This document shows, piece by piece, positions 5,994 to 13,624 of a DNA stretch of 15,294 nucleotides. Under the pieces are notes generated by a model. That model saw only the letters and a program-made list of their open reading frames with translations. It searched no databases and was not told the DNA's origin. Position numbers and translations under genes: made by a program. How positions within the stretch are numbered: position 1 is the first letter of the stretch; each line of letters opens with the position of its first letter. This DNA is from Deltaproteobacteria bacterium (lineage in GTDB: Bacteria > Desulfobacterota > Desulfobacteria > Desulfobacterales > BuS5). The stretch is from the NCBI GenBank assembly GCA_021157555.1, contig JAGGWL010000340.1, positions 1-15,294 on the forward strand, given 5' to 3'.

Positions 5994-8646
5994 AATTATT
6001 TATAAATTCAAGTTCGTCTTTATGTGTTTTGACTATATTGTTTAATTTTGCATCAAAAACAGCCTGAATGATTTCTTTAAAAAGAGGACCTGGTTGCAAG
6101 CCGATTTTGATCAGGTCATTGCCAGTGATCGAAGTTTTAATATATCTGAGTTTGGTAAAATAACCGGAAATTGTTTTTTGGATCCTTTCCTCTCTTGCCG
6201 AAGCCATCATATAAAGTATCAGTTCAGTTTTAAATAATGAAAGCTGCTTATAAATTATGCTGTTTGAAAGCAGTCTGTTTTTTTCTAAATCAAAAAGAGC
6301 TTGTTCAGCTTTTATACGTTTTTTTGAAAAAAATGTGTTTAATGCCTCCGGCAGCCCAAGCTTTTTACAAATTTCATTAGACATCTCTTTATTAGTATGG
6401 CTGATTAAAGCCAAAAAATAAACAGCCCATTGCATATAGGATTCTTCAATAAACAAAAGATCATACCATGATAATACATTTTTGACTGCATTTAAAAGTT
6501 TTTCTGTTTTTTTGTTTAGATTTATATCGTGATGAATTATTTTTAAAAGATTATAATCGTCCATTCTTTTGATAGCCGGCAGGGGATTTTCCTCTTCCAG
6601 GATTTGACGGAACTCCGAGAAGACCCTCCTTCCGCTGAGATTTTTAAAGATGTCCATTTTAATTGTATTTTTTATCAGGTTTGAGGTAAGCTTTCCTATA
6701 GTAAAATCGAAACGCTGCTCAAATCTTATAGCACGGAAAACACGCGTAGGATCTTCTACAAAGCTTAAATTATGAAGCACCCTGATAGTTTTATCCTTGA
6801 TATCTCTGTGACCTGAAAAAAAATCTATCAATGTTCCGAATTTGCCTGGGGCAAGTTGAATGGTAAGTGTATTGATCGTAAAATCACGCCTGAAGAGATC
6901 CAGCTTGATAGAACCCATTTCGACTGTGGGCAGGGCTGCCGGGAATTTGTAATATTCAAGCCTGGCAGAGGCCACATCTATCTTAAAACCATCCGGGAGT
7001 GTTATAACTGCGGTTCTAAACTTTTTATAATAATGAACACGCCCGCCAATCAACTTTGCATATTGTTTCGCAAATGCAATGCCATCACCTTCTATAACAA
7101 TATCAATATCTTCATTTTTTTTATATAAAAAAAGATCACGTACAAATCCCCCCACAACAAAGGCTTTGTAACCGGCTTCATCCGCAATCTGACCTATCGA
7201 TTCAAGCATATCAAGGATATGCTTAGAAAGCCTCTCACGCATTAAATTAATAACATTTCTGGTCCTTGCGCTAGCATATTGTTCAATGGTTCCCGGCAAT
7301 TGACTATTTTTATTTATTGAATTTTTCACCATCAGATCAAGCAGATCCGTACGCGTAATAACTCCTTTGATTCTACCATTTTCAACAACAGGAAGAAGTC
7401 GCTGTTTGTTTTCTATTATTTTTTGCTGAATTTCCGGGAGATCGACATCAGACATGACAATGGCAATTTCTGTTGTTGTGTAATCCGCAACCGGTGATTC
7501 TCCCAACTTGTGAAACAAGGCTTTTTCAATAACCTGGCGGGAGATAAAACCGACAAGATTATTCAGGAGATCTGTTGTTCCGCTGCTTTTTGTAACAAGG
7601 AGAGTATTTACATTATAACGTGTAAGCAGGTTGTTGGCATCCTTACAGGAAACATCCGCGTTAACGGTAATCGGAGGTGATGACATAATATCTTTAGCCA
7701 AGTGGAGTGGTTTTATCTTTTTCTTCAAAATCTCCAGTAATTGCTGTTCGGTCTGCGCAATGGTCTTGTCGCGAATAGTTGCAGCGGCAGCAAAAGCATG
7801 GCCGCCTCCGCCAAGGAGCGCAAGAATAGAACCAACAGCTACTTCAGGCAACTTGCTTCTTGCCACAACATATATTTTATTTCCCATTTGAACGATTGCA
7901 AAAATTACATTCAGCTTTTCCATATTCATCATTTTTTGAACAAGAAAGGCAACATCAGGTATGTAAGTATCTATTACAATAGATGAAATTACGACATTAA
8001 CGCCGTTAATATTATTATGCATGGCTGCCTGGATCAGATCGTTGAGCAATTCTACCTGCTGGGAGTTTATATCTCTTGCTATCATTTGAGATACAATATC
8101 CAGATTTGCGCCCCTTGATAAAAGGAAAGCAGCGGCCAGAAAGTCTTTTTCAGTTGTGGATGAATATGTAAAAGAACCAGTATCCTCATATATTCCAATA
8201 GACATTACGGTAGCTTCATCCGGAGATATATCTATATTTTTATTTTTAATTATCTCCGTGAGTATAGCCACTGCAGAGCCGGTTGACTGAATAACCTCGT
8301 AATCTCCCTTAATATCATTCGGCATGGGAGGATGATGATCATATATATGTATTTCCACATCTTTTTTTTCAGCAACGGCGGCCAGGGCACCTATTCTTCC
8401 AGGCTGCCGCGTATCAACCAGTACCAGACGTTCTATTTGATCAAAATCAATATCTTTTATATTCACCACATTGAAAAGATAACTCATTGACTGGATAAAA
8501 AAATTCCTAAGATTTTTTTCATTAAACCCTGGAAGAACCAAACAAGAACCCGGATAAAGTTTCTGGGCAGCAAGTAAGGATGCTATTGCATCATAATCGG
8601 CATTAAAATGGGTTGTAATTATTGTAAGTTTTTTATTTTTTTCCAT
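5983..8646 (-). CDS. DHH phosphoesterase - two CBS domains - tRNA nucleotidyltransferase/poly(A) polymerase fusion
   Basis: An 887-residue multidomain protein. Residues 1-310 form a DHH/DHHA1 (NrnA-like) module with HFNADYDAIAS (13-23), VDTRQPGRIG (77-86), DHHPP (103-107) and GGGGHAFAAA (279-288). Two CBS domains follow (about 315-380 and 385-440). The class II nucleotidyltransferase head starts at GGFVRD (499-504) with catalytic EDIDIVI (D513, D515), RRDFTINTL (586-594) and DPTRVFRAIRFEQRF (632-646), then helical RNA-binding body and tail. This architecture is that of the A-adding enzyme known in Aquifex, with similar proteins in deltaproteobacteria, where CC- and A-addition are split between two proteins. 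An A-adding or poly(A) role is therefore likely, but not provable here. CBS domains suggest adenylate sensing. The start has gaagg nine bases upstream. Confidence 0.9.
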   Translation of the reverse strand: MEKNKKLTIITTHFNADYDAIASLLAAQKLYPGSCLVLPGFNEKNLRNFFIQSMSYLFNVVNIKDIDFDQIERLVLVDTRQPGRIGALAAVAEKKDVEIHIYDHHPPMPNDIKGDYEVIQSTGSAVAILTEIIKNKNIDISPDEATVMSIGIYEDTGSFTYSSTTEKDFLAAAFLLSRGANLDIVSQMIARDINSQQVELLNDLIQAAMHNNINGVNVVISSIVIDTYIPDVAFLVQKMMNMEKLNVIFAIVQMGNKIYVVARSKLPEVAVGSILALLGGGGHAFAAAATIRDKTIAQTEQQLLEILKKKIKPLHLAKDIMSSPPITVNADVSCKDANNLLTRYNVNTLLVTKSSGTTDLLNNLVGFISRQVIEKALFHKLGESPVADYTTTEIAIVMSDVDLPEIQQKIIENKQRLLPVVENGRIKGVITRTDLLDLMVKNSINKNSQLPGTIEQYASARTRNVINLMRERLSKHILDMLESIGQIADEAGYKAFVVGGFVRDLFLYKKNEDIDIVIEGDGIAFAKQYAKLIGGRVHYYKKFRTAVITLPDGFKIDVASARLEYYKFPAALPTVEMGSIKLDLFRRDFTINTLTIQLAPGKFGTLIDFFSGHRDIKDKTIRVLHNLSFVEDPTRVFRAIRFEQRFDFTIGKLTSNLIKNTIKMDIFKNLSGRRVFSEFRQILEEENPLPAIKRMDDYNLLKIIHHDINLNKKTEKLLNAVKNVLSWYDLLFIEESYMQWAVYFLALISHTNKEMSNEICKKLGLPEALNTFFSKKRIKAEQALFDLEKNRLLSNSIIYKQLSLFKTELILYMMASAREERIQKTISGYFTKLRYIKTSITGNDLIKIGLQPGPLFKEIIQAVFDAKLNNIVKTHKDELEFINNYVS

Positions 8647-8670
8647 ACAATCAAACCTTCAATAATTCTA

Positions 8671-8756
8671 ATAAATAGTGCCTGAGCTAAACCTGCTAAT
8701 TTCCCCAATTTCTGCATCAGGGAAAAAAATTATAGTTTTCGTTCGGCACTATTTAT
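8671..8756. repeat. 86-bp imperfect palindromic element in the divergent intergenic region
   Basis: The ends are perfect 12-base inverted repeats, ataaatagtgcc (8671-8682) and ggcactatttat (8745-8756). Similarity between the arms continues inward: gagctaaacctgctaatttcccc on the left resembles gaacgaaaactataattttttt read inward from the right. The whole therefore folds as a long imperfect hairpin around about 13 loop bases near 8707-8719. It lies 25 bases upstream of the nucleotidyltransferase start codon, so it would be in that gene's leader or promoter region. It has the size and form of a small non-autonomous element (MITE-like) or a REP-type hairpin. Confidence 0.65.
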
Positions 8757-8765
8757 ATTACAATA

Positions 8766-8795
8766 TTGAAAAAAAGATTAATTTTGTAGTATATC
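8766..8795 (+). promoter_or_regulatory. Possible sigma70-type promoter for the purN-like gene
   Basis: A ttgaaa box (8766-8771) and a tatatc box (8790-8795) are separated by 18 bases, about 55 bases before the purN-like start codon. The match is moderate in an AT-rich background, so confidence is low. Confidence 0.3.
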
Positions 8796-8850
8796 CGGTT
8801 TATATCAAATGTGAAACAGAATTTATTTTTTTTAGTAATAAGGATAAAAT

Positions 8851-9570
8851 ATGAATAAAAAAATAAGCATAGGAGCACTTGTGTCAGGAGGCGGAACAAA
8901 TCTTCAGGCAATTATTGATTCATGTGAATCAGGCGCCATAAACGGCAGTCTTGTATTTATCGGTTCTGATAATCCCGACGCATACGGACTTGTAAGAGGA
9001 AAAAAACATAATATCCCAACCTTTGTTGTAGATTACAGATCAATTATCAAAGATTATAAAAATAACCCGGAAAAAATTTGTCTCCCGGCAGATTTCGATC
9101 TAAAAAAAAATATAGCAAAACAGAATATATTCTCAAATGATGATACTCGAATTGTCGAGTCATTTTTAATCACAAGAGCTGTAGCAGAGGCCGAACTTAT
9201 AGCAAAAATGAAGCAATATCCTTTCGATCTTCTCGTATTGGCAGGTTTTATGAGGACTCTGACGCCTTATTTTATTGACAGGATTAATGTTGAACCCGAA
9301 AAACCTCGAATAATGAATATCCATCCGGCTCTCCTTCCGGCCTTTCCAGGGGTGGATGGATATGGCGATACTTTCAGGTATGGATGTAAAATTGGAGGAT
9401 GCACAGTCCATTTTATCGACTATGGCGAAGACTCCGGGCCAATTATCGGGCAAAGAGCTTTTAAAATTACAAAAAATGACACTCTGGATTCGATCAAAAA
9501 AAAGGGCCTGCAACTTGAATGGGAGCTTTATTCTGAATGTATAAATCTGTTTGCCGAGGATCGTTCCTAA
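8851..9570 (+). CDS. purN: Phosphoribosylglycinamide formyltransferase-like protein
   Basis: A 239-residue member of the GAR transformylase (PurN) fold, which transfers a formyl group from 10-formyl-tetrahydrofolate to glycinamide ribonucleotide in purine synthesis. Seen: phosphate-binding VSGGGTNLQAI (11-21), folate-side VLAGFMRTLTP (129-139), catalytic asparagine and histidine in NIHPALLPAFPG (N156, H158) and the catalytic aspartate in DYGEDSGPII (D194). The 38-residue spacing between N156 and D194 equals that of the E. coli enzyme (N106, D144). It is longer than E. coli PurN (212 residues) because of extra sequence, about 45 residues, between roughly 62 and 118, a lysine- and aspartate-rich stretch before the VLAGFMR strand. 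A ribosome site aagga lies just upstream. No other purine gene is next to it, so a variant substrate cannot be excluded. Confidence 0.85.
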   Translation: MNKKISIGALVSGGGTNLQAIIDSCESGAINGSLVFIGSDNPDAYGLVRGKKHNIPTFVVDYRSIIKDYKNNPEKICLPADFDLKKNIAKQNIFSNDDTRIVESFLITRAVAEAELIAKMKQYPFDLLVLAGFMRTLTPYFIDRINVEPEKPRIMNIHPALLPAFPGVDGYGDTFRYGCKIGGCTVHFIDYGEDSGPIIGQRAFKITKNDTLDSIKKKGLQLEWELYSECINLFAEDRS

Positions 9571-9612
9571 TACCACAATCCAGGAAACAAGGCTTTTTAT
9601 TTTCTATTATTT

Positions 9613-9645
9613 AGCCTTCGTATTCTGTTTTTTGGCTTTTTTTAT
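9613..9645 (+). terminator. Possible weak terminator after the purN-like gene
   Basis: A short agcc (9613-9616) / ggct (9634-9637) pairing is followed by a run of thymidines at 9637-9643. A competing aaggct/agcctt pairing (9589-9594 with 9613-9618) overlaps it. The stems are short and the loops long, so this is a weak candidate. Confidence 0.3.
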
Positions 9646-9688
9646 TTATCTTTGGATAGTTTGTTAATTTATGCTATAAAACTTTCAG

Positions 9689-9748
9689 AAAAGGACATAT
9701 CCCACGTCCCTAAGGAACGGGGACGAATTAACTTCTATAAGTCCTTTT
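9689..9748 (+). promoter_or_regulatory. Nested inverted repeats in the thrS leader, enclosing repeat copy C
   Basis: An outer pair aaaaggac (9689-9696) / gtcctttt (9741-9748) encloses an inner pair cgtccc (9705-9710) / gggacg (9720-9725). The inner pair uses the dispersed repeat core. The structure ends 32 bases before the thrS start codon. It could affect thrS translation or mRNA stability. Autoregulatory leader structures are known for thrS in E. coli, but no operator-like tRNA mimic is recognisable here. Confidence 0.4.
9711..9736 (+). repeat. Dispersed intergenic repeat, copy C
   Basis: The core taaggaacggggac at 9711-9724 is followed by gaattaacttct, close to the tail of copy A. It lies about 45 bases upstream of the thrS start codon. 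Confidence 0.75.
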
Positions 9749-9780
9749 GTAACTTTTTAATAAATAAAGAGCATATTATA

Positions 9781-11688
9781 ATGATAAAAATTACATTCCC
9801 CGATGGAACAGTAAAAGAGTTTGAAAAGAATTTCTCCGGATTTGATGTTGCCAGGAGCATTTCCGAAGGATTTGCCCGCAACTGCGTTGCAATGGAGATT
9901 GATTCGGAACTGTTGGATTTAAGCAGAGATATTGATAAAGATTCAACAATCCAGTTTATTACTAAAAAAGATAGCAAAGGTCTGGAAATTCTGCGCCATA
10001 GCACGGCGCACGTTATGGCCGAGGCTGTTAAGAGAATATATAAAAACGCCCGCCTAACTATCGGGCCGGTTGTGGAAAATGGCTTTTATTACGATATAGA
10101 TATGGAGCCGGTTTCAGAAGACGATTTTCCCGCCATTGAGGCGGAGATGAAAAAAATTATCAAGGCCAAAATACCCTTTGTTCGCAAAAATGTATCAAAA
10201 GCAGAGGCGCTTGGGTTTTACCGGGATGAGGAATACAAGCTTGAGATGATTAACGATCTTGAGGATGGAACCATATCCCTTTATACTCAGGGTGATTTTA
10301 CCGATTTATGCCGAGGGCCACACATTCCCAATACAGGCTTTATCAAGGCTTTTAAACTGATGAAGGTTTCCGGCGCGTACTGGCGTGCAGACCAGACCAG
10401 GCCGCAGCTCCAGCGCATATATGGCACTGCTTTTTTTGATAAAAAGGAATTAAAGGCTCATCTTCATTTCATAGCCGAGGCTAAAAAAAGGAATCACAGA
10501 AAACTCGGTCTTGCCATGGATCTTTTCAGTTTTCATGAAGCTGCTCCAGGCATGCCTTTTTTTCACCCTAAAGGAATGGAAGTCTGGAATGTTCTGCTTG
10601 ATTACTGGCGTTCAGAACATAAAGCAGCCGGTTATGTGGAAACTAAAACCCCGATCATGCTTGATAAAAGTTTGTGGGTTCAAAGCGGGCACTGGGACAA
10701 TTATCGCGAAAATATGTACACCACCATAGTCGATGAAACCGAATACGCTATAAAACCGATGAATTGTCCAGGCGGCATGATTCTTTACAAGACCGCCACC
10801 CATTCATATAAAGATTTTCCAATCCGGGCTGCCGAGATCGGCCTGGTACACAGGCACGAAATGAGCGGTGTTCTTTCCGGCCTTTTCAGGGTGCGGGCTT
10901 TTCATCAGGATGATGCACATATTTTTATGACGCCTGATCAAATAGAAGAGGAAATTTTGGGAGTGCTGAAACTGGTGGAACGTATTTACAGCACCTTTGG
11001 TCTTGGCTTTCATCTTGAGCTTTCAACACGCCCGAAAAAATCAATCGGTACTGATGAGCAATGGGAGACTGCTACAGATGGCCTTGAATCAGCTCTAAAA
11101 AAGTACGGCATGGCTTACAAGATCAATGAAGGTGACGGGGCTTTTTACGGGCCTAAAATTGATATACATATTAAAGATGCCCTAGGCAGAACCTGGCAAT
11201 GCGGAACTATTCAACTTGATATGTCCCTTCCCGAAAGATTTGATCTGACATATATAGGTGCTGACAATGAAAAACACCGACCAATTATGATTCACAGGGT
11301 AATCTACGGCTCTATAGAACGTTTTTTCGGAATCCTGGTGGAGCATTTTGCGGGCAAATTTCCTTTATGGATGGCTCCCGTGCAGATTACGCTGCTCCCC
11401 ATTAATGATGATCTCGCTCCTTATGCGGAGAGCCTCAAAAACCTCTTCAATACAAAAGGACTGCGTACTGAAGTCGATGCCAGAACTGAAAGCCTTAATA
11501 AAAAAGTCAGGGATGCCCAGCTCAATAAAATTCCTCTTATAATCACTATCGGCAACAGGGAAAAAGAGACCGGCAATCTTTCCATACGAACTCTGGATGG
11601 AAAAGTAAGACAGGGGATGCCCCAGGATGAATTTTTTGACAAAATCCTTGATAATATCAGAGAGCGTAAGCTGGAGCTTGATTTATAA
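9781..11688 (+). CDS. thrS: Threonyl-tRNA synthetase
   Basis: A complete 635-residue class II synthetase (E. coli enzyme 642) that charges tRNA-Thr and hydrolyses mischarged Ser-tRNA-Thr. Domains in order: N-terminal TGS domain (1-61); editing domain with HSTAH (H73, H77) and DLCRGPH (C177, H181); catalytic core with zinc ligands in MNCPGG (C329), DDAHIF (H380) and IMIHRV (H505), plus FYGPKIDI (455-462) and RVIYGSIERF (506-515); C-terminal anticodon-binding domain (about 530-635). ATG at 9781 is chosen because the TGS domain begins there; the upstream in-frame TTG at 9652 would add unrelated sequence that crosses a dispersed repeat. The ribosome site is weak (aaagag at 9766-9771). The usual infC-rpmI-rplT genes do not follow. 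Confidence 0.97.
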   Translation: MIKITFPDGTVKEFEKNFSGFDVARSISEGFARNCVAMEIDSELLDLSRDIDKDSTIQFITKKDSKGLEILRHSTAHVMAEAVKRIYKNARLTIGPVVENGFYYDIDMEPVSEDDFPAIEAEMKKIIKAKIPFVRKNVSKAEALGFYRDEEYKLEMINDLEDGTISLYTQGDFTDLCRGPHIPNTGFIKAFKLMKVSGAYWRADQTRPQLQRIYGTAFFDKKELKAHLHFIAEAKKRNHRKLGLAMDLFSFHEAAPGMPFFHPKGMEVWNVLLDYWRSEHKAAGYVETKTPIMLDKSLWVQSGHWDNYRENMYTTIVDETEYAIKPMNCPGGMILYKTATHSYKDFPIRAAEIGLVHRHEMSGVLSGLFRVRAFHQDDAHIFMTPDQIEEEILGVLKLVERIYSTFGLGFHLELSTRPKKSIGTDEQWETATDGLESALKKYGMAYKINEGDGAFYGPKIDIHIKDALGRTWQCGTIQLDMSLPERFDLTYIGADNEKHRPIMIHRVIYGSIERFFGILVEHFAGKFPLWMAPVQITLLPINDDLAPYAESLKNLFNTKGLRTEVDARTESLNKKVRDAQLNKIPLIITIGNREKETGNLSIRTLDGKVRQGMPQDEFFDKILDNIRERKLELDL

Positions 11689-11715
11689 TGCAGCATCAAA
11701 TTTTTTGAAAAACCA

Positions 11716-11744
11716 TTGACGAACCCACAATTTAGTTCTAGAAT
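11716..11744 (+). promoter_or_regulatory. Sigma70-type promoter for the pyruvate kinase C-domain gene
   Basis: The -35 box ttgacg (11716-11721) and -10 box tagaat (11739-11744) each match the consensus at five of six positions and are separated by exactly 17 bases. The start codon is about 30 bases downstream of the -10 box. This suggests the gene is transcribed separately from thrS. Confidence 0.7.
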
Positions 11745-11773
11745 AAAATTTTATTTTAGAAAGGAGACTATTT

Positions 11774-12322
11774 ATGTATTTTAACCAAACAGGAAAGGTA
11801 AATACCGAACAGACCCTTAGACTCGCCTGTGAAAGAGGAAAAGAACTTGGTATAGACGAACTGGTCATTGCTTCTACAACAGGAGATACTGCTTACAAGG
11901 CTTTGGAAATATTTTTAGGTTTCAGGATTACAGTTGTGACTGTTCACTGCGGTGTTAAGGAACCTTTTAAGAGTGTAATGGCGGATAATATTAGAAAGGA
12001 TTTGGAGGCAAAAGGTGTTAAGGTTATTTCTGCTTCCCATGCGCTTTCAGGCGTGGAAAAATCAATAGCAAAAAAATATTCCGGATCACTTCCCGTGCTT
12101 CTTATAGCAGATACCTTAAAGCTGTTCGGCCAGGGCACCAAAGTAGCGGTTGAAATATCAGTAATGGCGGCAGACTCAGGGGCGCTCTCCGGAAAAGATA
12201 TTGTATCTATAGGTGGATCGGTAAAAGGTGCGGATACAGCCCTGATTTTAAAACCGGCCCACCAGTCATCTTTTTTTGATATAAAGATAAGGGAAGTAGT
12301 ATGTAAACCGGGTCCTTGTTAA
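11774..12322 (+). CDS. Stand-alone pyruvate kinase C-terminal (alpha/beta) domain protein
   Basis: A 182-residue protein matching only the C-terminal domain of pyruvate kinase (PK_C fold). Visible elements are TEQTLRLACERGKELGI (11-27), the phosphate-loop-like VIASTTGDTAYKAL (31-44), VVTVHCGVKEP (54-64), and the distal VLLIADTLKLFGQGTKVAVE (108-127) and IGGSVKGADTALIL (146-159). It lacks the TIM-barrel catalytic and B domains, so it cannot be a pyruvate kinase. In the full-length enzyme this domain carries the allosteric site, so ligand sensing is a reasonable guess. Stand-alone versions are known in archaea and anaerobic bacteria with no assigned role that I know of. aaggag lies seven bases before the ATG and a good promoter upstream. 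Repeat copy D abuts the stop codon. Confidence 0.85.
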   Translation: MYFNQTGKVNTEQTLRLACERGKELGIDELVIASTTGDTAYKALEIFLGFRITVVTVHCGVKEPFKSVMADNIRKDLEAKGVKVISASHALSGVEKSIAKKYSGSLPVLLIADTLKLFGQGTKVAVEISVMAADSGALSGKDIVSIGGSVKGADTALILKPAHQSSFFDIKIREVVCKPGPC

Positions 12323-12338
12323 GGAACGGGGACGAATA
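12320..12338 (+). repeat. Dispersed intergenic repeat, copy D
   Basis: The core taaggaacggggac (12320-12333) followed by gaata begins at the last base of the preceding gene's coding region: its first three bases supply the taa stop codon. The element has therefore fused with or supplied the gene end. The rest of the gap to 12552 holds only the promoter listed next. Confidence 0.7.
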
Positions 12339-12482
12339 ATGGAAGAAATGAGACATCTTAATTTATCTCACAATAGATCATCAATCAAATAAAGTAGGGC
12401 GTCACCATTAACTAAGCGATAATCAAGCATATTGCTATATAACCAGCATGCCCCTTCCTTACCTTTTATAGAATCGGATTAG

Positions 12483-12511
12483 TTGTGTATAGAATTTAAT
12501 ATAGCTATAAT
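12483..12511 (+). promoter_or_regulatory. Candidate sigma70-type promoter for the unknown membrane protein gene
   Basis: A perfect -10 box tataat (12506-12511) lies 17 bases downstream of ttgtgt (12483-12488), which keeps only the ttg of the -35 consensus. The -10 box ends 41 bases before the start codon at 12553. The surroundings are AT-rich, so chance matches are possible. Confidence 0.45.
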
Positions 12512-12552
12512 ATATTGTATGCAAAGCAACTCTTTCATATATAAAACGCAAA

Positions 12553-13482
12553 ATGAAAACCACAAAAAAACAAAAGGCGATAAGATCATCTATTGGAGCC
12601 TTTATATCAATATTGTTATTCTTTTCCTCCGGACTAAAGCTTCCTGTCTTAGATGCCACGACTGACGTTTACTTTGATGAAGCAATAACCAAAGCTGGAG
12701 TAGCCTATGCTACATGTAGAGTTGTCAACGCTTCTGTTTCAATTGTAAAGGATTCAAGTCTACAGTTGGAACCCGCAGGAGTCGGCGTATCACTGGCTGT
12801 GGGACAAGCCTTAGACCCAATTGATGATATGACTGAGCGTTTATCCGATGTTCTTGTAATGGCAATTACGTCATTGGGGGTTCAGAAACTGACATATGAA
12901 ATTAGCGTATCACTTGTACCACCTGTACTTTCCATGTTTCTGTTAGCCCTGTCTATTATGATATGGTTTGAGAATGAAAGGTTAACCTCCTTTCAGAAAA
13001 CCATAATGCGGTTTCTATTACTTATTGTAATTGCTCGTTTTTGTCTTCCAATATCGTCTATGGCAAATGAGTTTGTTTATAAACATTTCTTCGCTGATCA
13101 AATATCAGAAGCAAATAAGGAACTGGGGCTCGGGACTGCTGAAATTGATAAATTAAAAGATTTTTCACTCCCCAAAATTGATGGCGTTTTAGGAACTATT
13201 GAGAATAGCACATCGTTTCTTAAACAAAAATCAATGGAGTTCAAAAATGCCCTTGTGGCTACCGTCAGCAATATGGGAGCTATAATAGAGAATCTTCTAA
13301 AGCTTACATTTCTGTATGTTGGGATTTTTCTGATTCAAGTTATTATTTTACCATTGTTGTCATTTTGGTTCCTTGTTAAAATTGTAAATAGCCTTTTTTA
13401 CACAAACGTTCCAGTAATACTGCATCATTCACGAACATCAAAAAATGAAAATGTTCACCAAATCAATCCAGCGGATGGATAA
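12553..13482 (+). CDS. Multi-pass membrane protein of unknown function
   Basis: A 309-residue protein that I do not recognise. Hydrophobic segments lie at about 13-30 (a signal anchor or uncleaved signal after a lysine-rich start), 118-138, 151-171 and a long one at 247-277. Between the first and second lies a polar domain of about 85 residues starting DATTDVYFDEAITKAGV. Between the third and fourth lies a segment (about 175-245) rich in charged residues that may form helices or a short coiled coil. The tail (278-309) is short and polar with two histidines. There is one cysteine in the first loop (C55) and one in the third helix (C164). No enzyme motif is visible. The ribosome site is poor. 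It stands alone, with the opposite-strand rhodanese gene convergent to it. It appears to be a real gene because of its coherent membrane topology and upstream promoter. Confidence 0.75.
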   Translation: MKTTKKQKAIRSSIGAFISILLFFSSGLKLPVLDATTDVYFDEAITKAGVAYATCRVVNASVSIVKDSSLQLEPAGVGVSLAVGQALDPIDDMTERLSDVLVMAITSLGVQKLTYEISVSLVPPVLSMFLLALSIMIWFENERLTSFQKTIMRFLLLIVIARFCLPISSMANEFVYKHFFADQISEANKELGLGTAEIDKLKDFSLPKIDGVLGTIENSTSFLKQKSMEFKNALVATVSNMGAIIENLLKLTFLYVGIFLIQVIILPLLSFWFLVKIVNSLFYTNVPVILHHSRTSKNENVHQINPADG

Positions 13483-13585
13483 TAATTCTTACGAACGGGA
13501 TTCAAGATCGTATCTTCTTTGGTAAATATTAATTATTACGACGGAAAAAATTTGATTTTGCAATGATATAAAAATGAAAATTTTC

Positions 13586-13613
13586 AAGGGAAAATCAAAA
13601 ATACTTTTCCCTT
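13586..13613 (-). terminator. Hairpin between convergent genes, probable terminator of the rhodanese gene
   Basis: A perfect 9-base stem, aagggaaaa (13586-13594) with ttttccctt (13605-13613), has a 10-base loop. On the minus strand it follows the rhodanese stop codon by 11 bases and is followed by the moderately T-rich gaaaattttcattttta. On the plus strand it is followed by adenines, so it fits the minus strand better. Confidence 0.5.
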
Positions 13614-13624
13614 AAAAAAAATTA

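Noticed and set aside
9166..9576. A 136-codon minus-strand frame inside the purN-like gene
   Set aside because: It is antisense to a gene with intact catalytic motifs and has no ribosome site or recognisable product.
9652..9780. An N-terminal extension of thrS from a TTG codon
   Set aside because: ThrRS homology and the TGS domain start at the ATG at 9781; the extension crosses a dispersed repeat and a hairpin.
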